Positions 17,132 through 26,771 of a stretch of 64,000 nt of DNA are shown here, in pieces. The notes beneath the pieces are model-generated. The model worked only from the letters and a program-made list of their open reading frames with translations. It made no database searches and was not told where the DNA came from. Source of the DNA: an uncultured Winogradskyella sp. (GTDB lineage: Bacteria > Bacteroidota > Bacteroidia > Flavobacteriales > Flavobacteriaceae); the NCBI RefSeq assembly GCF_947498345.1, contig NZ_CANMJY010000005.1, forward strand, positions 62,001-126,000, written 5' to 3'. Position numbers and translations under genes: made by a program. Numbering within the stretch: position 1 is the stretch's first letter; each line of letters begins with the position of its first letter.

Positions 17132-20100
17132 ATGAAACAAACCATCAGATTTATCGTAGCAATGGTGTTTATCCATATTAATATGGTTACCGCACAACAA
17201 GACAATTCAGAATTTACCTTACCAGAAATTACACGCCCTTCACCTACAGTGGCTCAACTCATGAAATTTGAAGAGGTAGATGTCAGTTATTACACTGGGC
17301 AACCCAATATTAACATTCCTTTATTTAGTAAAAATATTCATGGTCTCAATTATAACTTAGCCCTACAATACCAGGTAAGCGGTATTCGTGTAGATGAGCA
17401 GTCGGGTTGGGTTGGTAAAGGTTGGGCTTTAGAAACGGGAGGGGTTATCTCACGATCTGTAGTTGGCTTGCCAGATAACATCGACATCGCTAATGAGTTT
17501 TTAGGTTCCGATTATAATGGATTCCATGACCATCAATCGTATTCGCAAAACAGTTATGATCTGCATAACTTTCTTTTTAATGCTCAACACGCCAACCAGC
17601 AGCGTTTCGATTATCAGCGGGATGTCTATCAGTTCAATTTCTTCGGGCATACGGGACGTTTTGTCTTCATCAAAGATGGTGGTGTCTTAAAGCCAAAGAT
17701 TATTGGTGATGATTCAAAATTGAAAATCACTGCAACATATGTAACGGGAAATTTATACTACCCAGATGTGATTAGTAAGTTTGAAGTTACGGATACTAAT
17801 GGTTTTGTGTATACTTTTGATGTGGTAGAAGAAACAGAAAAGATAGCCTATTCGGTAGCAGTTCCTCAAGCAGGAAGCGGAGGTATATCACCAAACATAT
17901 CTGAAGATTGGCGCTGGTATAGATCTGCATGGAAGCTCAGCAAAGTAGAAACACACAACAGACTACCAATTTTATCAATCAGTTACACACCTATTACTGA
18001 GACTCCATCTTACCCTGGAAGCCTAGTAACCAATTATGTCCCTGCTCTAAATTCTATTACTGGAAACACCACACAATGTACGCAATCAAAACGTAATGCA
18101 TTGCTACCACGCTCAATATCATCATCATCATCTGTAGAAATCAAATCACAGAAGGTTAACGAGATTGTTTTTAATGATGGTGTTAAGCTCATGTTCGGTC
18201 TTAGGACAACAGGGCATCCAGAATATGATGGTGCCGTACTTGGTAGCCTAAGCATATTTGACCCTACAGACATATCGTCCACAAATACCTTTAGTTTTAC
18301 ATATAATAACTATATGGAGAATGCAAAAGATTTGTTGTTTTTGGAGGAAATCAAAAAGAACAACTCAACAACACATAAATATACTCTAGAATATATTAAT
18401 GAAGAAGACCTATCCGCCTATGATCAAAACATAAGTGATGACTTCGGATACTATAATAGTGGTAATGAACAGACAGCACATCTTGATGTAACTTCAGGAG
18501 CTTTGGAAAGTATTACCTATCCTACTGGAGGTCATCGTAAGTTTAACTGGGAAAGTAACACCTATAGTTTTAAAGGTGACCGTTTATTAACACATGAAGA
18601 AATTAAAGCAAATCCTGATAACTATGTAATTAATCAAATAGCACCAACACATGTAACTTCTACTAATAATGTTCCCAGCACACATTTAGGCTCTCCTTTT
18701 TCAGTCAATGGAGACGATTATGATGTCAATGTAAAATGTCACATCATAAGTGGGCAAATATATATAGAACCTTACCACTTTATAGTTGAATATGGTCTTA
18801 ATGGTTCAAATACTGTTTCTGGCTCTTTCCCTGTTACAAGTGCAACCACCACAAGTGCTCCAGATGGTATAAGCTTTCCTTTAGCTACTGGTTCGTACTG
18901 GTTTCGTATAAATAGAAGCCCTTTTTCAAGCCCATTACCTCCATTTGAGAATGACTATTCTAATTATAATGTTGAAATTAGATTGACCATAACTTCAAAA
19001 AACTTAAAAAAAGGAAAACTTCATTGGTTTTTGCATGGTGGAGGGCCAAGAATATCAAGCATAGAAGCCGTAGAAGATGGTAATACAAAAACTAAAACCA
19101 GATATAATTATGCTTTAGAGACAGATATTTTATCTCCACCAATGATATTACTTGACCATTATTACTCAAGCGGTTCTTTTGATGGTGATGCTAATCTAAT
19201 CAGAGAATATGAAAAAAGGGTAAGACCAATATATAATATTTCAGGGACACCAAACGACCCAGTACTTTATCAAGTTAAAGAATATCAAAATACTTTGGCA
19301 GCTCAGATGACTCAAGGTAATTTTATAGGCTATAAAACTGTAGCTGCACATAAACAGGATGTTAACAATTCGACACAATTGTTTTATGGAGAAGTAACAA
19401 GCAATCGACCAGTAACCAAGTATATCTTTGATTCACCATTAGATACTCCGACTTTTCCAGAAAACTACGATTATCCTTTTGACCCAATAAAGGACACCGA
19501 CTATAAACGTGGTAACTTAACAACGCAACTGGTATACAATGATAATAACCAGCTCATCCAAAAAACAGAGAACACTTATAATTACCAACAACCTGGAGCC
19601 AATATTGAAAATAATGTGGCTCAGACCTTATATTTTTCGGTGGATGACAATATTCTGGCTAATAATCTACATGCCCAGATAAAAAGGACACTGTACGACA
19701 ATTATGACGACTATCTTAACAATGATGCCTCAGCAGATGTAAGGTTACAGTATGAGTACCAATGTAGTGGACTCCTCTCTTCATACTTATCAAGTCTGGC
19801 AACCAATTATCCAAACTCAATGGCAACGGTATCTCCACTCACTATAGGCGTAGCAAATTATATGGATGAATTTTACTATAAGGTGCTCCTCACTGAGACC
19901 GAAACCACAAATTATTATTATGAAGATACCCAAGATACCAGTGGTGAAGCTGTAGAGATTCGCCAAGCCTACAGCTATGTCCCTGAAAACTATCAGGTCA
20001 GTGAAAAAAACATTTATTATAAGGAAAAAGGGGTAGATGAACATTACCAAACCAAGTATTATTATCCAGTATCTCCAGGAGGCTATGGTGTAGGAAGTGC

Positions 20101-23100
20101 TCTTACTTTGACATCGCAAAATAAAATTGATGCGATTATAGCTACCGAACAGTTTAAAAATAGTGATCGCATGTTTACAACCGTAAACCGATATGCCACG
20201 TTTGATGTTGGAAATCCAGGTATTTCGAGTGACGATTTAATACAGATTGAAAAAATACAATCCCTCAAAGGGGAAGGCAATCCACCAAATGACGGATCTC
20301 CATGGACCATTTTGGTAGATATGGAAGACCGAATCGTTTTTGAAGATTATGATGATTATGGTAACCCCTTAGAAGTTCGTAAAGCTGATGGTACGTCAAT
20401 CAGTTATATTTGGGGTTATAATCGTACTCTACCTTTGGCTAAGGTTGTTAATGCCAGCCGAAGTGATATAGATGGCCTTTTAGGTGGCGATTTCCATGCA
20501 GGGACAGGTGCACTAACAGGATTAGAGATTGATGATCTTAAAACAGGATTGCTTAATGCTCACATCAGTATTTATGATTATAGCCTTATCAATGGCATTA
20601 CAAAAGAGATTGATGTTAGGGGTTATACAATGAATTATGAATATGATGATTTTAACCGATTAGAGTATATCAAAGATCAGGATGGGTATTTACTCAATAA
20701 ATATGAATATATACTTGGTTCACCAAGCCATGTAAAAACTACAGCTTATCAGGTAGAGACCACTGATGGTGTTGTCAAAGCTGAATCTTTAGCACCGTTA
20801 CAAGATGATGATAAGATTGAAAGTATTACATACCTTGACGGTTTAGGGCGTGCCGAACAAAGTATAATTAAGCAGGCTGGAGGCAACAGACAAGATATCA
20901 TTACTCCTGTGGTATACGATGGTTATGGACGACAAGCTCAGGAGTATCTACCTTATGCTAATGCTTCTCAGGCCTTCGGAACGGCTAACCTAAACTTTAG
21001 AACCATGAGTACCTTACTCGGTGATCTGGAGTTATACTATGCCAATAAATATTCTGACGATCAAATTAGCACGAACACTATTAATGCCTATTCGGAGCAG
21101 CATTTTGAAACCTCACCGCTCAATCGTGTGTTAGAACAAGCTGCTCCAGGAAATGATTGGCTACTAAATACCAGTGCCGATACCGACCATACTATAAAGC
21201 TCGATTATCAGGCAAATTCATTCAACTCAGGTAATCCAACAGATCCTACCAAGGACAATGTACTACGCTTTACTGTAAGCTTTAATGGTGGTAATACCAT
21301 AGATCCTGTTTTGGGGTTCGATAACAATTACAGTTCAAATGAACTACATAAAACCATCACTAAAGACGAAAACTGGCAACCAGGACAAACCCTAGCACAG
21401 TTATATACTACCGAAGAATTTAAAGATGCTTTAGGACGTGTGGTACTTAAACGCACCTTCAGTGAAGACAATAGTGCTTTAATAACACACGATACCTATT
21501 ATGCATATGATGATTTTGGAAATTTAACCTATGTATTGCCACCAAAGGTTAGTGATAGCGGTACACTTCCTACAAGTACTGAACTCGATCAGTTATGCTA
21601 CCAATACCGTTATGATCAGCGTAACCGACTTATTGAAAAGAAAATTCCAGGCAAAGGTTGGGAATACATCGTCTATGACAAATTAGATCGACCAGTGCTC
21701 ACTCAGGATGCCAAATTAAGAATAAGCAAGCAATGGCTTTTTACCAAGTATGATGCTTTTGACCGTGTCGCATTTACTGGCCTTCACAGTTACAACCTTT
21801 CCAGAAATGACCTGCAAGGCGTATTGGACGGAGAAACCGTAATGCATGAAGTAAGGTCTAATAGAGGGATTACTATTGACGGCAAACGTATTTATTATAA
21901 AAATGTAGCTTATCCTACCAGTGATATCTATGAATTACATATTGTTAACTACTATGATGACTATATTTGGGATACGCTTAATAATTATGGAGCGTCGTAT
22001 GAAATGGATTTGTCCTTAGGACTTAGTCAATTGGATAATGTTATCAGTAAAGTAGCAAGCGGTAGTTGGAATGCTGGATTTACCAGTGCTAAAACCATAG
22101 CCAGCGATGGTTATATTCAATGGAAAGTAACACAATCAGATAAACGTGTCATGGTAGGTTTGTCTGAAACCACTTCTACACAGGGTAATGGTTATGTTAG
22201 TATCGATTATGCCATATATACAGGAAGTGGCACAGATTCCAGAGTCTTTGTCTATGAAAAAGGTGTATTTCAAAATATTGCCGTTACCAACTTTGTACCT
22301 GGCGATATATTTAAGGTTGAGCGTATTGGTAATACTATTTATTATAAACACAACAATGAGGTATTTCACATATCGGCTGTAACCACCACAGAAACCTTAA
22401 TAGGAGATAGTTCGTTTTTAGACACAACTACAGCCATAGAAGACGTACATATTGGCTTTTCTGGTTGCGGGCAAAACTATGCGCAAGATGTTACTGGATT
22501 GCCTACAGGATCTAAGATACGTACTTTAGAAACGACCGATTGGACACATAACGAAACCTATTATGATGTTAAAGGTCGACCTGTAACTACAGCTTCCAAA
22601 AACGAATACCTTGAAAAGAGTGATATCGTTACCAGTTTGTTGGACTTTAATGGTAAGGTCATTAAAACCTTTAGCTCACATATAGATGATGCAGGCGGTA
22701 AAAGCGCAGTACCCGTAAATACCTTAGATAAGTTTACTTATGACCATACTGGGAGAATGCTTCGACAAACACAAATTATAAATGATAACCATGAAGAGCT
22801 CATCCTTAATCATTTTTATGATGAAGTAGGTCAATTGCACAAGAAAAGTGTTGGTGGTCCATTAGTTACAGATACAGATTATGTTAATGTTTCTGCCGGG
22901 ATCACCCTCATAGATAATACGATAGAAAAAACCACAGCTAATGGTTGGAACGAAGGTTTATCTACACTACAATCCATTATTGGAGATGGCTATGTGGAGT
23001 TTACTCCCGTAACCACATATAAATCCTATATGGTAGGGCTTAATTATAATGATCCTAATACCCATTATAACAATATAGACTATACGATTTATGTATTATG

Positions 23101-25642
23101 GAATGGTAGCGTAAAGATCTATGAGAATGGCTCAGACAAAGGCATCAAAAGTCTATCGGCGCCTGGTGATGTATTTAGAGTTGAGCGTCGTGGTACGGTA
23201 GTACGCTACTATAAAAACGGAGAGCCTTTTTACACCTCTGAAGCTGAAGCCACTACTGCACCACTCTATGGTGATATTTCATTGCATCACCAAAACAGTA
23301 AGATCAAAGACTTTAGATTGGTTAACCTTAACAATCCTTTACAAGATGTAGATTACACTTACAACATCCGTGGGTGGCTAAAAACCATTAATGATCTTAA
23401 TAGTTTAGGTAATGACCTCTTTGGATTTCAACTCAATTACAACACTACAGAACTTGGACAAAATAATACAACGCTGTTTAATGGTAACATCAGTGAAACC
23501 TTATGGAACACGCAAAGTGTAGATGCCGCAACCTTAGAACAGGAAATTAAACGTGGTTATGCTTACAGTTATGATGCCCTAAACCGTATAACGGATGCTA
23601 ACTTTATTAAGGACTCTGGAGTCAACCATAATAACCAATACGATCTCACCGATGTGAGTTATGATAGAAACGGAAATATCCTTACCTTAAGACGCAGTGG
23701 TCACAACGGCCTCTCACCTGTATCTAATATGGATAATCTGCTCTATCAATATCAAGGCAATCAATTGACCAATGTTGAAGAAAATGGAGATAATAATCTG
23801 GGCTTCACTCAAGTGACTACACAGACTACAGATTATGCATATGATGTTAATGGTAATATGACCGAGGATAAAAATAAAGCGATCACATCCATAGAGTATA
23901 ACCATTTAAATCTACCTGTAAAAGTGGTGTTTCATAACTTGCAAGCAAGACGCATAGAATATACCTACGATGCTACGGGAGTAAAGCAAGATAAAAAAGT
24001 GTACAATACACATACGCCGCTTACCATCACCTCTTATGCTGGTAACTTTATATACGAATATATAGATAATATATCGCAGCCAGGCACTGGTGATAATGTT
24101 CTCAAAATGTTTTCGCACCCGGAAGGTTATGTCGATGTGAGTGAAGAAATTGGTGATACTGGCCCTCCGTTTTATTTCCCAACCAGCACACAGGTCTATG
24201 ATTATGTATATAACTACAAGGACCATTTAGGAAATATAAGGCTCAACTATGCAAAAGATGAAGTGGCTTCTACTCTAGCTGATGATGATTTTACCACTAA
24301 TACCTCCGATTGGTCCTCTAATGGTTCTAGCGTGGTTATAAATAATAACAACTCAAAACTTAATGTAAGTATTACCCCAAGATGGAACAGTACAAGTAAG
24401 TACAGAGATGTAATTCCTGGAGTCCCTGTACATATAGAATTTGATTTTGAAAAAGGCGATATGGATGTTACGGTATTCTTTGTTAAAGAGCGTATCAATG
24501 GGGTTTGGGAAAGCAATGCCGACAGAGATCGCTATGTATTACAAGATGGCCATTTTGAAGCAGATCTAAGTTTTACGGGCGACCATATACGTTTGTATTT
24601 TGAAAAAGGCACAGGTAGTGATGATGGTGTAAGCACCACCTGCCATGTCGATAACTTTAGAGTCTTCCAAAACCGTCTCGAGATCATTGAGGAGAATAAT
24701 TACTATCCTTTTGGTTTAAAGCACAAAGGGTACAATAATGTTGTGAATGCTAATGTTAATAGTGTAGCACAGAAGTACAAGTACAATGGAAAGGAACTTA
24801 ACAATGAATTAGGTTTAGACTGGTACGATTATGGTGCTAGAAACTATGATGCAAGTTTGGGTCGCTGGATGAACCTTGACCCTCTTGCGGAACAAATGCG
24901 TAGACACTCACCATATAATTATGCATTTAATAATCCTTTACGATTCATTGATCCTGATGGGATGGCACCTGACGATGTTATTATTACGGGAACTGAAAGT
25001 CTAAAAGCATTTGATGAATTACAAGCATCTGTACAAGGCCAATTAACCTTGTCACAAGATGCAAATGGTAAAGTGACATATACAATAAATCAAGATCAAA
25101 ACGGAAATAATGTTGCTTTAAATAGTGATACGCAACAATTGGTTGATGCAATTGACGATGGAAGCATTACCGTGAATATTGATGCACAAAATGATAATTA
25201 TAATTCTGATAACTCTTTAAGAGTTGGTGGTAGTTTTATGGGAAATACTGTAACTCAAGATGCACAGGGTAATAATACTGTTACAGCTAATCAGGAGATA
25301 AACCCTAATGTTCTAGAAAATTTTAGCGATGCTAATGGCAATCCAGGTGCTGATACACTTCATGAAGTAACTGAAGCTTATCAAGGAGCAAAAATATCTC
25401 AAGCTTCAGGGGTTTCATCACCCAATGCTGGACAGCCAGGTAGCGTTTATCCAACTGCTCATCAAGCTGCAACCCCTCCAAGTGGAGTAATTACTGAGCA
25501 TGTAGTTTATGAAAATTCTAATGGTGGTCCTGGTATAACTATGCCTATACAACGAATTGGTGGCAACCCAGTTTTTTCAGGGACAGTATATAGTTTACAA
25601 TGGAAATCAAATAATAGAACTATTCAAACTCAACGTTTTTAA
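17132..25642 (+). CDS. Giant secreted Rhs/YD-repeat protein with variable C-terminal domain (candidate polymorphic toxin)
   Basis: A 2836-residue protein with a Sec signal peptide (cut near TAQQ, residue 22). The N-terminal third begins with the shell-like RPSPTVAQLMKFEEVDVSYYTGQPNINIPLF and VDEQSGWVGKGWALETGG. YD repeats follow (YDDFNRLEYIKDQDGYLL), and a DUF6443-like part lies around YLDGLGRAEQSI. Two related beta-sandwich inserts lie at about residues 1635-1778 and 1928-2066, and a third carbohydrate-binding-like insert at about 2380-2515. The Rhs-associated core reads KYNGKELNNELGLDWYDYGARNYD ... GRWMNLDPLAEQ ... NNPLRFIDPDGM, ending near residue 2613. The remaining 220 residues are unlike the core: low-complexity Asn/Gln-rich, then ADTLHEVTEAYQGA and later YPTAHQAATPP, possibly a metal site. 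Rhs shells enclose and release such C-terminal toxins. No T9SS tail was seen. Confidence 0.85.
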   Translation: MKQTIRFIVAMVFIHINMVTAQQDNSEFTLPEITRPSPTVAQLMKFEEVDVSYYTGQPNINIPLFSKNIHGLNYNLALQYQVSGIRVDEQSGWVGKGWALETGGVISRSVVGLPDNIDIANEFLGSDYNGFHDHQSYSQNSYDLHNFLFNAQHANQQRFDYQRDVYQFNFFGHTGRFVFIKDGGVLKPKIIGDDSKLKITATYVTGNLYYPDVISKFEVTDTNGFVYTFDVVEETEKIAYSVAVPQAGSGGISPNISEDWRWYRSAWKLSKVETHNRLPILSISYTPITETPSYPGSLVTNYVPALNSITGNTTQCTQSKRNALLPRSISSSSSVEIKSQKVNEIVFNDGVKLMFGLRTTGHPEYDGAVLGSLSIFDPTDISSTNTFSFTYNNYMENAKDLLFLEEIKKNNSTTHKYTLEYINEEDLSAYDQNISDDFGYYNSGNEQTAHLDVTSGALESITYPTGGHRKFNWESNTYSFKGDRLLTHEEIKANPDNYVINQIAPTHVTSTNNVPSTHLGSPFSVNGDDYDVNVKCHIISGQIYIEPYHFIVEYGLNGSNTVSGSFPVTSATTTSAPDGISFPLATGSYWFRINRSPFSSPLPPFENDYSNYNVEIRLTITSKNLKKGKLHWFLHGGGPRISSIEAVEDGNTKTKTRYNYALETDILSPPMILLDHYYSSGSFDGDANLIREYEKRVRPIYNISGTPNDPVLYQVKEYQNTLAAQMTQGNFIGYKTVAAHKQDVNNSTQLFYGEVTSNRPVTKYIFDSPLDTPTFPENYDYPFDPIKDTDYKRGNLTTQLVYNDNNQLIQKTENTYNYQQPGANIENNVAQTLYFSVDDNILANNLHAQIKRTLYDNYDDYLNNDASADVRLQYEYQCSGLLSSYLSSLATNYPNSMATVSPLTIGVANYMDEFYYKVLLTETETTNYYYEDTQDTSGEAVEIRQAYSYVPENYQVSEKNIYYKEKGVDEHYQTKYYYPVSPGGYGVGSALTLTSQNKIDAIIATEQFKNSDRMFTTVNRYATFDVGNPGISSDDLIQIEKIQSLKGEGNPPNDGSPWTILVDMEDRIVFEDYDDYGNPLEVRKADGTSISYIWGYNRTLPLAKVVNASRSDIDGLLGGDFHAGTGALTGLEIDDLKTGLLNAHISIYDYSLINGITKEIDVRGYTMNYEYDDFNRLEYIKDQDGYLLNKYEYILGSPSHVKTTAYQVETTDGVVKAESLAPLQDDDKIESITYLDGLGRAEQSIIKQAGGNRQDIITPVVYDGYGRQAQEYLPYANASQAFGTANLNFRTMSTLLGDLELYYANKYSDDQISTNTINAYSEQHFETSPLNRVLEQAAPGNDWLLNTSADTDHTIKLDYQANSFNSGNPTDPTKDNVLRFTVSFNGGNTIDPVLGFDNNYSSNELHKTITKDENWQPGQTLAQLYTTEEFKDALGRVVLKRTFSEDNSALITHDTYYAYDDFGNLTYVLPPKVSDSGTLPTSTELDQLCYQYRYDQRNRLIEKKIPGKGWEYIVYDKLDRPVLTQDAKLRISKQWLFTKYDAFDRVAFTGLHSYNLSRNDLQGVLDGETVMHEVRSNRGITIDGKRIYYKNVAYPTSDIYELHIVNYYDDYIWDTLNNYGASYEMDLSLGLSQLDNVISKVASGSWNAGFTSAKTIASDGYIQWKVTQSDKRVMVGLSETTSTQGNGYVSIDYAIYTGSGTDSRVFVYEKGVFQNIAVTNFVPGDIFKVERIGNTIYYKHNNEVFHISAVTTTETLIGDSSFLDTTTAIEDVHIGFSGCGQNYAQDVTGLPTGSKIRTLETTDWTHNETYYDVKGRPVTTASKNEYLEKSDIVTSLLDFNGKVIKTFSSHIDDAGGKSAVPVNTLDKFTYDHTGRMLRQTQIINDNHEELILNHFYDEVGQLHKKSVGGPLVTDTDYVNVSAGITLIDNTIEKTTANGWNEGLSTLQSIIGDGYVEFTPVTTYKSYMVGLNYNDPNTHYNNIDYTIYVLWNGSVKIYENGSDKGIKSLSAPGDVFRVERRGTVVRYYKNGEPFYTSEAEATTAPLYGDISLHHQNSKIKDFRLVNLNNPLQDVDYTYNIRGWLKTINDLNSLGNDLFGFQLNYNTTELGQNNTTLFNGNISETLWNTQSVDAATLEQEIKRGYAYSYDALNRITDANFIKDSGVNHNNQYDLTDVSYDRNGNILTLRRSGHNGLSPVSNMDNLLYQYQGNQLTNVEENGDNNLGFTQVTTQTTDYAYDVNGNMTEDKNKAITSIEYNHLNLPVKVVFHNLQARRIEYTYDATGVKQDKKVYNTHTPLTITSYAGNFIYEYIDNISQPGTGDNVLKMFSHPEGYVDVSEEIGDTGPPFYFPTSTQVYDYVYNYKDHLGNIRLNYAKDEVASTLADDDFTTNTSDWSSNGSSVVINNNNSKLNVSITPRWNSTSKYRDVIPGVPVHIEFDFEKGDMDVTVFFVKERINGVWESNADRDRYVLQDGHFEADLSFTGDHIRLYFEKGTGSDDGVSTTCHVDNFRVFQNRLEIIEENNYYPFGLKHKGYNNVVNANVNSVAQKYKYNGKELNNELGLDWYDYGARNYDASLGRWMNLDPLAEQMRRHSPYNYAFNNPLRFIDPDGMAPDDVIITGTESLKAFDELQASVQGQLTLSQDANGKVTYTINQDQNGNNVALNSDTQQLVDAIDDGSITVNIDAQNDNYNSDNSLRVGGSFMGNTVTQDAQGNNTVTANQEINPNVLENFSDANGNPGADTLHEVTEAYQGAKISQASGVSSPNAGQPGSVYPTAHQAATPPSGVITEHVVYENSNGGPGITMPIQRIGGNPVFSGTVYSLQWKSNNRTIQTQRF

Positions 25643-25668
25643 TAATAAAGAGCATGATTACATTTAAA

Positions 25669-26145
25669 ATGAAATATTTTCTAACTTTAATCTTATTTGT
25701 TTTTCTAGCAAGTTGTTATGTAAAAAGAAAAACAAATACTCAAACAAAGAATACAATATTTAATAAAAATGAGAAAATAGAAAGTATCTATGGAAGAGTA
25801 ATTTCAATTGAATCAACTAAAAAAAACAATAAGATTACTGTTAAGGATACTATTTATAAAAGAAAGCACTTAGTTTTATCTGTTTTGAATAATAAAAACC
25901 CAAGTGGAAATACGATTAAAATTAATAAGGAATACAACTTTAAAGTAGTCAAACTCACGCATACAAAAACTTCTAGTGATACACTAGAAATTAATGGAAA
26001 AAAGGTTGTTATGATGCCTAACCATGCTATCGTAGATTGCATCAATTATAATGATGAAACATTTTGTAATGAGGCAAATACTGATATATACAAGGCAATT
26101 AACCTTAATGGTTTAGTGATTTATGACAACGGTACAGAATGGTAG
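25669..26145 (+). CDS. Small lipoprotein downstream of the Rhs gene, candidate immunity protein
   Basis: From ATG at 25669 the product has 158 residues and a clear lipoprotein signal (MKYFLTLILFVFLASC, Cys16). An ATG at 25654 adds five residues. The mature part is basic and beta-rich (IYGRVISIESTKKNNKITV ... EYNFKVVKLTH), without a family I recognise. It starts 26 bp after the Rhs stop on the same strand. Genes in this position commonly encode immunity proteins for Rhs C-terminal toxins, and lipidation would suit a periplasmic target, but this is inference from position only. Confidence 0.55.
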   Translation: MKYFLTLILFVFLASCYVKRKTNTQTKNTIFNKNEKIESIYGRVISIESTKKNNKITVKDTIYKRKHLVLSVLNNKNPSGNTIKINKEYNFKVVKLTHTKTSSDTLEINGKKVVMMPNHAIVDCINYNDETFCNEANTDIYKAINLNGLVIYDNGTEW

Positions 26146-26247
26146 TGTTCTAAATTAGGATATGACTTAGGTAAATATAAACCACAGCGAAAGTTGGGTA
26201 GTGTTCCAAACGGGAGCTTTTGCAAATTAGTAAATGCTACCCATTAA
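26146..26247 (+). other. In-frame coding-like tail after the lipoprotein stop codon
   Basis: Directly after the TAG at 26143-26145 the same frame stays open for 33 codons to TAA at 26245-26247, reading CSKLGYDLGKYKPQRKLGSV and then PNGSFCKLVNATH. It has no start codon of its own. It may be the remnant of a displaced Rhs toxin tip or chance; I cannot assign it. Confidence 0.25.
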
Positions 26248-26268
26248 TAATTTCCAATTTATAAATTC

Positions 26269-26294
26269 AACAGGCTCTTAAAAAAGAGCCTGTT
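26269..26294 (+). terminator. Intrinsic terminator after the Rhs locus
   Basis: Perfect 11-bp stem AACAGGCTCTT / AAGAGCCTGTT with an AAAA loop, followed by CTTATTCTTA. It closes the Rhs-lipoprotein transcript; the convergent YciI gene ends at 26442. Confidence 0.75.
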
Positions 26295-26441
26295 CTTATT
26301 CTTAGAAATGGTGAACGTTTCTTAAACCATATAGAATATGGGGTATATGTTCTGTGGTGTTTCAAATGGGCTCCGATATATAAATCTATAAATATCCCCT
26401 CGCCTATTCTTATAAAACATAGAAAATGCTACATACAACTA

Positions 26442-26771
26442 CTATTCCTTAAGATTATCGAAATAATGTATTCCCATTGAAAATGGTAAAACAAGCGATT
26501 GTTGAATATGTGCTTTTATAGCGGGATCTTTACCAAATATTTGTTTTGCAGCATCCAATGAAGATGCTTTAATCACTGCAATACCAAAGAGGTTTTTATG
26601 GTTAGGCTGTAGTAATGTTCTGCCTGCAAATATTAAAACACCTTCTTCACCTAAAGTCTTTAAAAATGTACCATGAGCTTCTATGATTTGCTGTGTGTCA
26701 TCAGTCCAGTTGTTAATAGTCTTGTACCTGTCGGTTAAGGTTAAATAGTTAATGAATAAATTAGTTTCCAT
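26442..26771 (-). CDS. YciI-like domain protein
   Basis: From ATG at 26771 (METNLFINYLTLTDRYK) the protein has 109 residues; a longer frame from 26810 reaches far into the upstream gene and is unlikely. The pattern EAHGTFLKTLGEEGVLIFAGRTL ... FGIAVIKASSLDAAKQIFGKDPAI is the YciI/DGPF-like ferredoxin-fold family, dimeric proteins of mostly unknown function, some acting as dehydrochlorinase-like enzymes. It overlaps the end of the propeller gene upstream by 11 bp, so the two are co-translated. Confidence 0.8.
   Translation of the reverse strand: METNLFINYLTLTDRYKTINNWTDDTQQIIEAHGTFLKTLGEEGVLIFAGRTLLQPNHKNLFGIAVIKASSLDAAKQIFGKDPAIKAHIQQSLVLPFSMGIHYFDNLKE

Noticed and set aside
22034..23322. A CRISPR array or mobile repeat in the Rhs gene
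   Set aside because: The similarity is between protein modules with much DNA divergence, not regularly spaced identical repeats.
18034..24516. Several minus-strand frames of 60-104 codons inside the Rhs gene
   Set aside because: They are shadows of the repetitive Rhs coding frame, with no start context or family resemblance.
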